From positions 26,198,283-26,262,282 of the forward strand of contig OU612066.1 in assembly GCA_914767715.1 (NCBI GenBank): a stretch of DNA of 64,000 bases. The letters are read 5' to 3'. The DNA comes from Membranipora membranacea (lineage: Eukaryota > Bryozoa > Gymnolaemata > Cheilostomatida > Membraniporidae). Under the pieces are notes generated by a model. It was not told where the DNA came from. It did no database searches and saw only the letters and a program-made list of their open reading frames with translations. A program made the position numbers and the translations under genes. Below, one piece after another: positions 1 through 11,539 of this stretch (position 1 is its first letter; each line of letters begins with the position of its first letter).

Positions 1-225
1 GGGAGATAAGATACTCTAGACCATTCTAGACCCTGGGTTTTCAATCTTTAAAAGAGGTTGCATCATTCAATAATTTACTTCTGCGAAAAAATTTATTTTT
101 TTGTTCATTGTTATGGCAAAGCTTTAATATGAACAGTGAGAGTTCTTCCGTTCCTAAACGCATTAAACAAAATTGAAACTTTTCAGTTGCATTATGGAAT
201 ATTTTTAAGGAGTTGTTTCTCTTAC

Positions 226-304
226 CTGAGCATGCCACAGTTACAGCACTGATAACCACGAGTACAGCATACATATGAACCATGATCCTACAAACACCAT
301 CCAT
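226..304 (-). CDS. possible signal-peptide first exon of a minus-strand gene leaving the window (partial)
   Basis: On the minus strand an ATG at 304 opens a short frame, MDGVCRIMVHMYAVLVV and onward, ending in a hydrophobic run and ACS. A good donor (G|GTAAGAG) follows at 226, in phase 1. Second and third ATGs in the frame (MVHMY, MYAVL) would give a tighter signal peptide. A TATA box lies about 230 bases upstream. The rest of the gene would lie left of base 1, so the product is unknown. It could be another member of the receptor family found at 13-33 kb, whose members also start with a short secretory exon, but nothing in the sequence proves that. Confidence 0.4.
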
Positions 305-535
305 CACAAATAAGCTCAATAGTAATTAATGACAGCAATTGACTGAACAAAAAAATCATTTTAAATCTTGATTTTTGTCTTATACTTATCCAGCAATAAT
401 TAACCCAAAATATTTCTTGGTTAAATCAAACATTATAGAACTAAATTTGATACTACCTTCTGTTATGTCAATAATAAGCAGACAGATTGCAGTCAGTTCC
501 CTGTATGAGTTTGATTGATCGCTCTCCTAACCCCC

Positions 536-546
536 ATTTATATACC
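536..546 (-). promoter_or_regulatory. TATA box (minus strand)
   Basis: The minus strand reads GGTATATAAAT. It resembles the TATA boxes at 29704 (plus) and 56176 (minus) in this window. It would place transcription start near 505-510, upstream of the putative secretory exon at 226-304. Confidence 0.45.
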
Positions 547-710
547 ATCAGCAGTGCACACCTCAGCTCGCAGAGAATATTTTAAGCACCACAAGTTAGC
601 TTTTTTTTGCAGACATATCCAGGTATTTAGGTATTTGGCCTAAATATGTGAGAGTATGGCAGTCAATCAAGGCTATCTGCAACAGGATTTGGATATTATC
701 TAGTCACTAG

Positions 711-2040
711 GAGGTTATAAAACCAGTCATATCTGCCTTGCAGTGCTGGGATCACAAATTAATTAGAAATTCCTAAAGTGATATCTGATGGTAGCAACTG
801 TAATTAATAATTGCTGGATCAAATACTCCAGTGTGTAGTTTATTACCTCACCTTCATATCATTCTAGGATGTTTTAGCACGAACGAAGGAGGATGTAAAA
901 CCAGTTGTATATGACTTGCGGTGACGAAAGGACAAAAATAAAGATTCCATCCATGATAAAGAAGTGTAGCAAATGTAATAAGTTACTGGTGAGGATGAAT
1001 ACTCCAGTGTGCAGATTATGCTCTTATTCTATCGCAGAATCCCTCAGACTGACTACCATCCACCTTCAAAGCTAAACTTCAAATCACATACATTTGATTC
1101 TCACTTAAAGGGCAACCAAGGTTTCGCAGCAATACATTAATGGGTAGCAAATAATGTGCTGGACAGAATCAGCTTTGTGCATTACGCGATGCAAAACTCA
1201 AAGTAGTTGCTGACTCTAAGCTGGGTAACACTTCAGTTTAGGGGAGGTTCCAAGACTTTGCTGTAATAATTATAGAGCACAGGCTAAATAATAACAGGAA
1301 CAGGAAACTGCTATGTGGTATTCTCTTTTAGCTGAGTTTGAGTACCTGATGGAAGAAATGTTTCACAAGAATTCTGGCTGAAAAATCATCCGAATTATAT
1401 TTTGTCTTTTTCCCCATGCAGAAGGTGCAATCTGCTATTAATCAATGGTCATCAATGAGAATGTTGTTTGAAACCTTGGTTGCCCTTTAATAGGGCACTA
1501 TAAAAGAGAAATATAAAATAAATCATATCTGTCTTGTTTACCCAAATCACAAAAATCAGAGATTTCAACCATCATTGTCTACCACACATGCAATGCTAAC
1601 CTAAACTTCACCTTAAAATTATTCTAAAATGATTTAGCACGAACAAAGGAGGATGTAAAACCAGTCATATATGACTTGCAGTACCTGGAATCATAAATTA
1701 ATTAGAAATTCCTACAGCGATATTTGATGGTAGTAACTGTAATTATTAATTGCTGAGACAAATACTCTTGTGCGTAGACTATGATCTTATCTTGTAGCAG
1801 TTATCTCATATTTACTACCATCCACATGCAATGCAAACCTAAACCTCATCTTAAAATTGTTCTAAAATGATTTAGCAAGAACGAAGGAGGATGTAAAAAT
1901 AGTCATATATGACTCGCAGTACCTGGAGACATAAATTAAATTATATTAATTAAATTCCTACAGTAATATTTGATGGTAGTAACTGTAATGAGTTATTGGT
2001 GAGATAAATACTCCAGTGTGTAGTTTACTATCTTACATTG
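711..2040. repeat. cluster of four diverged copies of one repeat (about 150-200 bp each)
   Basis: Four related blocks lie at about 711-853, 860-1035, 1618-1812 and 1858-2038. Shared landmarks in order are GATTTAGCACGAAC, GGAGGATGTAAAACCAGT, ATATGACTTGCAGT, AATTAGAAATTCCTA, GATGGTAGTAACTGTAAT and AATACTCCAGTGTG. Copies differ by scattered substitutions and small indels. No coding frame is present. The spacer at 1040-1617 shows nothing recognisable. A related degenerate fragment lies near 10345-10490 and pieces lie near 5900 and 6065. Confidence 0.7.
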
Positions 2041-3959
2041 ATGCCATGATGTATCACTACCTCAGCTGTACCTTTTAATGGCTGATCAGAGACTATAGAT
2101 ATAGGGACCTTCCACTTGCCATGATAACGTATATAACCGATGCGAACACATTGAAAATTAGGCTCCGCCCCTTTCTGGTGGTAATTGCTTGGAGGTAAGC
2201 GTACCCAGTGCTATGAATTTACTATCAAAAATTGACAAGGTGAATGATTTAGCTGTTTATTTTATAAGTACATTCACACAAAACTCTCAATAATATCAAC
2301 TGGGACAAATGAAATCTAAGATGTGCGACTTTTATATAAAATATAGGCATCAAAGAAACAAAATACTTGGTGGATGACCTTTTGGTAATGTAGCCCCCAT
2401 ATGTATAGAAAATTGAATATTCAATGTGAAAATAGTTAAATGTGAACAAGCGCTGATGTTATATTCTCCAGTTCCGGTGACTGAATTGAATTCATCAGTT
2501 AGGTCAGCACAGAAACTTTCTATAGCATAGGTCTGAGAAAAGTATCATCCTCAAAAAGTCTAAGTTTTCCCGTTTTAAGTCAGCATACTGCTGATTGTTG
2601 CCTGAAGATATGTGCTTTGAACTGCTCTGAATCTGTCTATGAAGCCCAAACAAGTTTTCAAGGCGATTTGTAAAAATAAGCTTTCCATAGCCCCAACCAT
2701 CCCACAATAACTTTGAGGCAGAGAGGGAGGTCTTCTATCTCTCAATGCAGTAAATTCTATACATTTGTCAGCATTGAATTGTCAGTATGAATCTGCTGAC
2801 GATGCACTTTACTCTGATGCCATCCTTACTCTAGTTTTGAATGTGTGTGTATGGTTGGTACTAGTCACCATGATTAAATTCTCTTATATTAATCTTAGAG
2901 CATATATTAACAAACAAAAAGAAGCCCTCTTCCTCTTGTCCTCACACATGAAAACTTTGTCCGTGAAACTCATTACAACAGCTAACCTATGGCAGGCCAT
3001 CATGACATCGCAGTGGGCAACAATGATGGATTATACTGCACAGCCCCCTTACTTTCTTACAAAAATACAGGCCTGTATAATATAAATCTCTGGCTAAGAA
3101 TGCAACAACAAGTTGATAGTGACTTTGTTGCTGTCTAATCTGGTTTTGTCATCAAGATTGTGGTTATTTTGCCTCAAATAACTCAGGTGAAAAACCTGAA
3201 ATTTTATTGAGAAAGCCATTGCTGTCTAAGGCAGCAGCGCTTACTATACAACCAGAAGTGGGCGTGACCGTTAAATAACGCTGATTGGCTATTCGCATTT
3301 TATGCGCAAGTGGAAGGTCTCTATATCTATAGTCTCTGGGCTGATCGCATTTGCCCATCTAGGATTTCGTGCTGCATGCTCAAGTTATACAATTCATTTC
3401 TATTGTTTATGTTCAATAAGTGAAATTGTGATGCCATGATATTATATAAGTTTCTATTTATATGGACTTACAATAAAAATTTATATTTGGTACCCAGAAA
3501 GCTCTTTTTTTAATATCCATGATGTCAAATATTCCCAATCCCAGAGTTTAAACAGTTTTTCAACCAAATATAATGTGTTGGTAATATTTTCAAACAGAAA
3601 TCGCATGGTTAAAGAGAAAATTCATACATGATCCATCCATTTTTGGAAATAGTTTGATGGCGCCAAAATTGGCTAAAGATTAGTATTCACTGCACATGCA
3701 TACCATATTGTGAATCTAAACTCCTTGGTAGATAGAATTTACCATTCATAAATTTGAAACTGGCTCTTTACATGAAAAAGGTTGGGCAACCAAGGAATTG
3801 GGAATGACAGTAAGCAGAAGCCACCAATCATCAAATCCTACTACGCATAATAGCATACTGCACCAGGACTTTGTGTTCTACAATAGGCAATAATACAAGG
3901 GAGAGTAACTTTTGTGTAAAAATGCCTACGCTGTAGAGTAACTCTGTGAGTTATGGTGA
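2041..3959. other. intergenic stretch without recognisable genes
   Basis: Only short, low-quality open frames occur here. The longest (2765-3085, plus) has one hydrophobic stretch but no family resemblance, no convincing splice context and AT-biased codons. I see no RNA gene or ordered repeat. Confidence 0.5.
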
Positions 3960-3966
3960 GATGAAC

Positions 3967-5788
3967 CCATAGAGTTATTATATACTCTAGGGTGGACAAT
4001 GTGTACAAAAATAGCATCAGTTTTTGTCCTACTTAATTATTGCGAAATCCATGACGCGACGCAATCTGGTTGTGCATGGCTAGAGCCTCTATCATATAAT
4101 TTATCATTGAGAATTTAGGAATCGGGTATGAAAATTTAAGTTTTAGAGCGCTTATAGCCATTTTTTCGGAAAGATTTTCATGGCCCACTATGTGGAACAC
4201 TTGTAGGTATTTTCACTTGCAGCCATTGGAAAATTTTTCTATGTTTTCCCATCAAAATAAGCCAAAACTCCAACCGAAAACACATCATTGTGATGAAAAA
4301 AATTACCGGGCTTGCTTGTTTTTTCTACTGCCACTTGCCAGCCATATAAGCTGTGTCCTGTCTCTCTTACTCATATGTTACACATTCAGTGGGTTTTTTT
4401 TTATTTTTGATTAAATGAAGTACGAGTAGCCTGTGAACAAGTGATTGAAGGTGTAAAAGTTGTGCAGCTTGCCTCATTTTCAGTCACAGTGTACATAAAG
4501 TCCGGATTCAGATTTGCTCTCCAGATAACATTACTTTATTGAGGATATTATAATAAGTTTTTTTGTTTCTTATGTCAAAGAAGATCAATTAAGATTGGTG
4601 CAAAAAATTAGATGTGGTGTTACTGTCAGTCCTCATCGCTCATTAGATCACTTTCTGCCTCTCTTATATTTTTATAGCATCAATCCATTTCTGACGGAGA
4701 ATCACAGCTGTATGAAATGCTAACTCTGGTCATTTCAAAGGATTGCACACTACTACACTAATCCCCCTTCCCTCAAAACTATGCAAACAAATACACATAT
4801 ATACGTCAACTGCCAGTGCCTTGACTGGAGTGTATACAAAATATTCTTTATGATGCTGAAGTTCTCATCTCAACTAATTTACAACACAAGCAAACAACCA
4901 TAGTCATAATAAACATACCAGAAAATTGTATCAAACATCCACAACAACCGACCCGCTCTGAAGCAAATGGTCCCTTATTTCAAGTATGGTGAGAAATCAC
5001 AAATATCCGTCAACTTAAAATGTCACCTTAGTGAGTGTTTGTTCTGTAAAATCTGGAGTCAGTCTGGATAGGTATGTGAGTTTTCCATTCAAAGATTCAC
5101 TTGATACTCAGCGACTTATCAAAAACGTAATGCATTCATTTATATGCCTTCAAAACCTGCTGTGTATGTTGAATGGTTTTGCGAATTCAAAAACTAGAGG
5201 ACCAGAGAGGGAATTTAGAACTCTAAATGACATGGCCAAATCTAAACGCCAAATCTTACGTCAGAACCGTATGTAAATTGCTTCTGCAAATGGCGGAACT
5301 TAGAGGCTGACTTTTAACCTCCAATCAGTTTTTCCAGAAGCTATGTGTACACCTTGTACTGAACAAATAACATTAACTCACTTGATGGCTAACATATGAG
5401 TAAAAGAGACAGAATACAACTTATGGTTGGGAGAAACGTGGAAAAAACAAGCAAGCCCGGTAATTTTTTTCATCACAATGATGTGTTTTCGGTTGGAGTT
5501 TTGGCTTATTTTGATGGGAAAACATAGAAAAATTTTCCAATGGCTGCAAGTGAAAATACCTACAAGTGTTTCACATGGTGTGACACGAAAAATTTTCCGC
5601 AAAAATGGCTATAAGCGCTCTAAAACATAAATTGTCATGTTCAATTCCTATATTCTCAATGATAAGTTATATGATACGGGCACTAGCCATGCACAACCAG
5701 ATTGCGTCGCGTCATGGATTTCGCAATAATCAAGTAGGACGTTTTGAGCACTGCATTGTCCACTCTAGAGTATATAATAACTCTATGG
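3967..5788. mobile_element. non-autonomous DNA element with about 0.4-kb terminal inverted repeats and a 6-bp target-site duplication
   Basis: The segment 3967-4381 returns in inverted orientation at 5391-5788. The termini read CCATAGAGTTATTATATACT on the left and its complement on the right. The arms are diverged but colinear over about 400 bases, with matching landmarks such as GTCCTACTTAATTATTGCGA and GGAAAATTTTTCTATG. ATGAAC flanks both ends directly (3961-3966 and 5789-5794), as expected for a target-site duplication. The central 1 kb (4382-5390) is unique and holds no transposase-like frame, so this looks like a deletion derivative or foldback-type element. Short open frames in the arms are repeat sequence, not genes. 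Confidence 0.8.
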
Positions 5789-6340
5789 ATGAACCGATCA
5801 CACTGGTTAACCCCAGACGTGTCTGGCATAATTAATTGCAGCGGCTCTCATCACATATCAAGGTAGCAATTTATAATTTTTTGTGATCTCTGATCCATAA
5901 ATCAGACATGGGCATGGCTGGTTTTATATTCTCTTCTCATTGCACCCAAATATTTTTTATTTAGATACAAGAGAGGTGTAGTTAAGCATTGGCAAAAGAT
6001 GATAGTCAACTGGTGCAACATAGAAAATAGATATTTCTATTTATTTTGGTAGTTCTGTACCGCAATGCAGACATGGCTCTGTCTGGTTTTATTGCCATCA
6101 TTTAGAAGAAGAAGGAAGACAGGATTAACTCAGCCTCACGTGAGGACAGAATTCAACTAGTGTATACCTTTCACAGCAAGGAATCATCTGTATGGTAGTA
6201 TGTGCATCGTATTGTATGATCAATTGTCTTAGGACGATCAGCCCTTAACAATGGTCACCTTACTTGTGCCCTGGAAGGTTACCTGATCTTATTTTTCCAA
6301 GTTGGTACAGATTTTTTTATTAAGGCTTAGGCACTCTTTT

Positions 6341-6370
6341 AATATTGCTTAATATTGCTTAATATTGCTT
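6341..6370. repeat. three perfect 10-bp tandem copies
   Basis: AATATTGCTT is repeated three times without change. Confidence 0.9.
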
Positions 6371-6444
6371 TGCCGTGTTTTCCAAATGAAAAAAAAAATC
6401 TGCACCCTTAAGGTAATGTCAAAGACCGATCCGAATATCAACAT

Positions 6445-6935
6445 ATCATATACCGTTGGAAAGCTGCCGAGCTACTGAAAATGAATACCTGAACAAAACT
6501 TGATTCCATGACGTTGTGTCATTTTAGGGAGGAAATGAGGCAGAAAACGCTCTTTTTGTCGATGCAGATTGAGCAGTCAAATTAATTGCAAGAAATTTCA
6601 AATCAAGTGGAATGTATACTTAGAGATTGCGTTCATCGTAAAATTTGATTTTCTTTGATATATGACTAGTCTAAATTGACTTTTTACGTCACGCCATACA
6701 ACGCATTTTTTTTGTGAAGCCGTGAAAATATGTGAAATTTCAATCATTAATTCACAACAGATCATAGGCTCGAATCAAAATTAATTAAGATTTTCTCTTA
6801 GAGTACTCTTCTAATGTCATACACATTGACTTTCAAAAAATTAGCTTGCATATTGCTATGACAGTAGACTTTCGAATACAGCTAATATTTTCGCCACCTT
6901 TGCATAACGTCAAACATGCTGCTGACTGCTATTAG
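6445..6935. repeat. dispersed repeat, copy 1 (uninterrupted)
   Basis: This is colinear with 10690-11360. Shared landmarks are AAAGCTGCCGAGCTA, GAGGCAGAAAACGCT, GACTTTTTACGTCACG, CAGATCATAGGCT and TTGCATAACGTCAAACATGC. Divergence is moderate and there is no coding frame. This copy lacks the roughly 190-bp insertion seen in the other copy and so serves as the empty-site reference. Confidence 0.75.
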
Positions 6936-6959
6936 GTTCACTACACTGTCAATGATTGT

Positions 6960-7560
6960 CTGCCCTCTCCACACTCTGAGTATCCACTGAATCTTATTGC
7001 CTCAGCAGAAAAAAGGGTTCTGATGAACATTGAAAATCATCACAAACATACAGGCCAATCAATTGATTGAATATATTATTCATAGCTCAAAACTGATCCT
7101 GTTTTTTGGCTTCATGTGTCACAAGACAATAAGAGCGATCGAAAGGTGGATTAAGAGATGAGGTTCATATTAAAAGCAGACATAAAACCCTTCACTAATT
7201 AAGACTTATCTTCATTCAGCAACGCCATTGACCGCAAAAACAGTCCATGTCGCGGCACACTCTAATGTAAACACTGCAATGTCCACAGGTATTTATTATG
7301 CTTTAAAGTCTTTCCTTGCAGAAAAAATGGCAAGGCAATTGTAGTTAGCAATTAGAAAGGGTGCCTCACCTAAATATAATAGCCATACCAACTGGGAAAA
7401 GCTACCTGAAAAGGGACAGTTGGCCTCATCAGGTGACCTTCTTTTCCAAGAGAAAGGTAACTCTTGTAAACGACTTTCTGTGCTGAACCTTCACTGATGA
7501 GCATGTACTTTTATGACAGCTACAGTTGATCATACAACATGTACACACTCATACAGGTGG
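6960..7560. other. intergenic stretch, nothing recognised
   Basis: AT-rich unique sequence between a dispersed repeat and the LINE. No convincing frame, RNA gene or repeat is visible. Confidence 0.4.
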
Positions 7561-7599
7561 TTCCTTTCGTGTAGACTATAGTACTTGTCCCCTTTCAAG

Positions 7600-9812
7600 T
7601 CTGAGTTACACCTCTTTTGGATACTCGGACAGATTAATTGGATTTCATTTCAACACATATTTGAATGTCTGCCTCATTAGAAAAATCTTTTAAACAACCA
7701 TGGATGTCAGAAATTTTGAGGGAATTAGTGAAAAAGCGAAAAGATTTTCATGACAGATCTCGGCTAGCACCCTTTGATATTAAGCTGCAGGAAAATTATC
7801 GATCCTTCAGAAACTTTGTTTCCCAACAAATTCATAAGGCCAAGATTTCCTACTTCAAAAAGGAATATAACAACTGCAAAGCTGACCAGGTCAAACGCTG
7901 GAAATCGTTCGGATGGTTCGGATAAAAGCAAAGACAGCACAATTACCCTGAAAACTAACGACCAATCACTCTGCAAAAACTCTCAAGTGGTTGCTGAAAG
8001 TTTTAATACATTCTTCACAAGTGTAGGTTCGAATCTTGCCGACAAATTGCCTCCCACAGACGCTAACTTTGCTGACTATTTTGCCCCTCAAATTGAGTGA
8101 GATTCTAGACCCAAATTCAGTTTTTATGTTGTTGATAGCACTGATATCCTGCCTGTTGTGGATAATCTCCAAGCCAAAAAAGCCACTGGTCCGGACAAAA
8201 TCTCGTCATGAGCGATCAAAGAAAACAAGCTGATTATCCTCCCAATATTGGCATATCTTTTAAATTTGGTCATTGAAAATTCTGTGTTCCCAGACTGCTT
8301 AAAAATTGCACGAGTGACACCCATTTTTAAAAAAGGGGACAAACAAAGTACTAATAACTATCGCCCAATATCAATCTTAAGCACTATTTCTAAGATTGTT
8401 GAAAAAATTCTTAGTAACCAGATAATTGATTTTTTAGAGACCAACTCAGTTTTAACCGACTGCCAGTTTGGATTTAGAAGAGGCAGAAATACCACCACTG
8501 CTATAAACAAGCTCATGAAACAATTGTATGAACATTTTAACCGCTGCAACAGCACATTTGGCATATGTTTAGATTTTTCAAAGGCGTTTGATACTATTAA
8601 TCATGAAATTTTAGTCAAAAAGCTACCATTTAATGGATTTTTACCCTGTGCCACATCTCTCATCGAAAATTACCTCAAAAACCGTAAACAATATGTTATT
8701 GCAAATAATGCTGTATCTCAGTACCGTGACATCAACATATGAATACCCCAAGGTTCAAACCTGGGGCCACTTTTATTTTTGATTTACATAAACGACCTCT
8801 TGAATGCAGCGCCTGCATTAAATTACATACTGTATGCAGACGACACTAATATTTTTTGTACAGACCATGCTATTTTAAGTCAAGAATTAAACAAAGTTGA
8901 AAATTGGTGCTTAGCTAATAAACTAGTACTTAATAGCTATTCCAAAACTTTTCAGGTAATTTTTAAATCCCCAAGAAAAGCTATCAGTGCCCATGATCAT
9001 GCTATCAAACTGAATACCAACACCCTTGAACTGAAAAATGAAACTAAATTTTTTGGTATTATCCTTGATTCAAATATTACTTTTAGTCGCACATAAATGA
9101 ATTGCGCAAAAAATTAAATTTGGTTGTAATAATGATGCGTGTAGTAAGGCCATATTTTGATGAAAAAACAATGATCAAATTATATTACTCATTTTTTTAC
9201 CCGCACCTGCTCTATGGAATAGAGTTCTGGGGTCATGCTGCTGAAAATGACCTTAAACGAGTAATAGTCCTTCAAAAAGCTTGTGTAAGAGTGATTTTAA
9301 AGAAAAAAACCAGAGATCATGTTTCAACCCTTTTTAAGACTTTAAATATAATGCCTTTGAATATGGTATTCCAATACTGCTATTTAAAACTATTTTTAAG
9401 AACATTCTCGAATGAGTTTATCAACTCTCTTAAATCAGAACATGATTATAACACAAGATTAAATAATTTACGATCAAAAAAGGCCAAAAACAAGCGAGGT
9501 GAGAGGTCCCTGTTGTGCCATGATGTCAACCTGTACAACAGGTACCTTATGGGAGTGGAGACATGTACTCAGCCTGGTTCCTTGGGTGGCCTGGCGGCGC
9601 GCCTGGGGGATGGGGTTTGGTTGTGTGCAGGTTGCAGATGTTTCGCTCTGTCGTTCCGGCAGGCGAGTGTGGCGTCGAGAGTTCTAGTCGGGCAGTCTCT
9701 GCTCTAGCTTCGTGCTATCTGACTGTCTCATTGCTTTTTAACTTTTTATATACCTTTGATACCGTTTTACTCATTCTAGTTTTTATAGTAAGCAATAAAC
9801 ACACAAAAAAAA
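7600..9812 (+). mobile_element. broken non-LTR retrotransposon (CR1/Jockey-type reverse transcriptase), 5'-truncated
   Basis: The plus strand encodes the endonuclease-RT linker (from about 7665, with PWMSEILRELVKKRKDF), then an RT with recognisable blocks. These are ARVTPIFKKGD and NYRPISILSTISKIVEK (8300-8400), FGFRRGRNTTTAI (8467), LDFSKAFDTINHE (8570), PQGSNLGPLLFLIYINDL (8749) and the catalytic YADD (8833). The C-terminal thumb/tail follows (YYSFFYPHLLYGIEFWG, 9183). The frame is broken by frameshifts near 7915-8100, a premature stop near 8215, a TGA just before PQGS (8740) and a stop near 9095. No endonuclease domain is seen upstream. The 3' end has AATAAA at 9794-9799 and an A-run at about 9804-9812. 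A dead copy of an RNA-copying transposon, not a host gene. Confidence 0.9.
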
Positions 9813-10208
9813 CATGATGAGGGCGTCACTTAAGAATAATACTTGGAACCACTTCTATAGTAATATGAATGGGATGATGATTTGTAGGTCTCACAAAGCC
9901 TAATTCCCACCTTTGAAGACTCAAAATGAACAGCCATAAATGTCAAATACTCTGCCCATCGAAGGAAAGATCAATGGTGTGTGAGGGAACTGAAAAGGAC
10001 AGGACATGGAAATTCGGTTTCTGTCACAGATGGGTGAGTAAACCCTATCAGTTGACAATTCCTTCCAAAAGTAAGGCATGTGATGTTTGTGTCTGTGTTG
10101 AGCCTACACTAATGAGCATGAAAATGCTGTATACCTAAACTTAATCATAAGATACACACACTAATATAGTATGTGTATCTTACAATTGAGTTAAGGTATT
10201 ATTCATGA

Positions 10209-10333
10209 AAATTTGTTTGAGAATCTAATTGCAGAATGTATAATCTTCACAGCAAAAATTAACCTGAATTATAGTACAGGTTATTCCTTGTTGTGAAGCT
10301 TATACACTCTTCAATCAGATTCTCAAACAATTT
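10209..10333. repeat. imperfect hairpin, arms about 57 nt
   Basis: 10209-10266 pairs with 10277-10333 with several mismatches. AAATTTGTTTGAGAATCT at the start is complementary to the last 18 bases, and CCTG faces CAGG across a loop of about 10 bases. A shorter hairpin with a roughly 15-nt stem (AAGATACACACACTA) lies just before it at about 10149-10182. It could be a small foldback element or a structured transcript. Confidence 0.6.
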
Positions 10334-10344
10334 GGCGTGAAATA

Positions 10345-10490
10345 AAAGAAGACAAGAAACCAGACAGAGCCATGTCTTACTTGCGGTATGACAGTAATAA
10401 CAAAATATTTAGAAATTCCGCCAATGATATTTAATGGTAGTAACCGTAATTATTCATTGGTGAGACAATACACTACAGGGTTTGAGTTTA
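10345..10490. repeat. degenerate fragment of the 0.7-2.0 kb repeat family
   Basis: It shares AAACCAGACAGAGCCATG..CTTGCGGTA, TTTAGAAATTCC, GATATTTAATGGTAGTAAC and ATTGGTGAGACAATAC with the cluster at 711-2040. Inverted-orientation pieces with CATGGCTCTGTCTGGTTTTA lie at about 6070-6092 and 5908-5925. Confidence 0.5.
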
Positions 10491-10689
10491 GAAAAAATGG
10501 TAGGGGAGGCAAAAGTCTGATGCATGTCTGAAGCGTCACCAGTAAGCTTCTCCTCGAGCAATTTGCGGCATACAATAAGCAAATGGAAATCCTAGAGTAG
10601 CTTATTCTGACATGTGTTTTTAGGCCACTGTATTTAGCTTTTTGGAAGAGGCAGTGCCTCCCTGTCCCCCCTTAAACTACTGGCCTGAT

Positions 10690-11360
10690 AGACTGTTGAA
10701 AAGCTGCCGAGCTATTGAATATGAATACCATAACAAAAACTTGATTTGATCACACAATGTCATTTTGATAAGAACATGAGGTAGAAAACGCTGTTTTTGT
10801 AAATGCAAATAGAAGAGTCAAATTAATTGCAAGAGATTCTAAAAATACATGGAAAGTATTCTTAGAGAATGAGGTCATCATAATATGGTTCGGTTAAATA
10901 TGTGACAAGGCTCAAGTGACTTTTTACGTCACGTCATACAATACATTTTTATTGTGAAGTGGTAAAAATATGTTTAAGTATGATCATTAATTCGGAACAG
11001 ATCATAGGCTTGAAACGCTGCTATTCAACTTTATTTATAGGTGGCTGCAAATCACAATTTCTTATAAAACACACTTGACCACTTGAGAACGCAACGTGGA
11101 CTGGCTGTTAGAGGCAGAGACCAAGGCCATTCTCTGCCTCTAATTACACTGATCAGCCAATGGTCTTGCCTGTCACTACACATGATTAATCCCCGTGCAC
11201 CCCCTCATTTGCTTAGTACTTTAAGATTTTCTGTTAGAGTACTTTTCAAATGTCATGCACAATGACTTTCAACAATTGAGCTTGATTGTTGCTATGACAA
11301 TAGACTATCATATGCGGCTAAGATTTTTGTAAATTTTGCATAACGTCAAACATGCTGTCC
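10690..11360. repeat. dispersed repeat, copy 2 (interrupted by a nested insertion)
   Basis: It is colinear with 6445-6935 on both sides of 11016-11206. The left part ends at CAGATCATAGGCTTGAAA, and the right part resumes at TAAGATTTTCTGTTAGAGTA and ends at TTTTGCATAACGTCAAACAT. Confidence 0.75.
11016..11206. mobile_element. short (about 190 bp) dispersed element nested in a repeat
   Basis: It starts CGCTGCTATTCAACTTTATT and ends near CATGATTAATCCCCGTGC. The same element, about 90% alike by eye, lies at 30109-30306. It is absent from the related sequence at 6445-6935, so it inserted after the two host repeats diverged. It has no coding capacity, no clear terminal inverted repeats and no tRNA-type promoter boxes, so its class is unknown. 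Confidence 0.7.
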
Positions 11361-11539
11361 AGCTGACCATTATTGTGGCCTTACAAATTTTTTTTAGAAG
11401 ATCTCACATGCGAAGCTGCTTTTACTATCCATGGAGAACACAGGAAATACCAACAGAATTTTCCAATGCATATTCATTTTTCCCAAATTTGATGCCAAAG
11501 AACGCCCACAAATGCCTCAAAAAGGCCTCAAAAAGGGCC

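Noticed and set aside
2765-3085. 106-residue plus-strand open frame with a hydrophobic segment
   Set aside because: No family resemblance, no promoter or polyA context and no related sequence in the window. Length is within chance for this composition.
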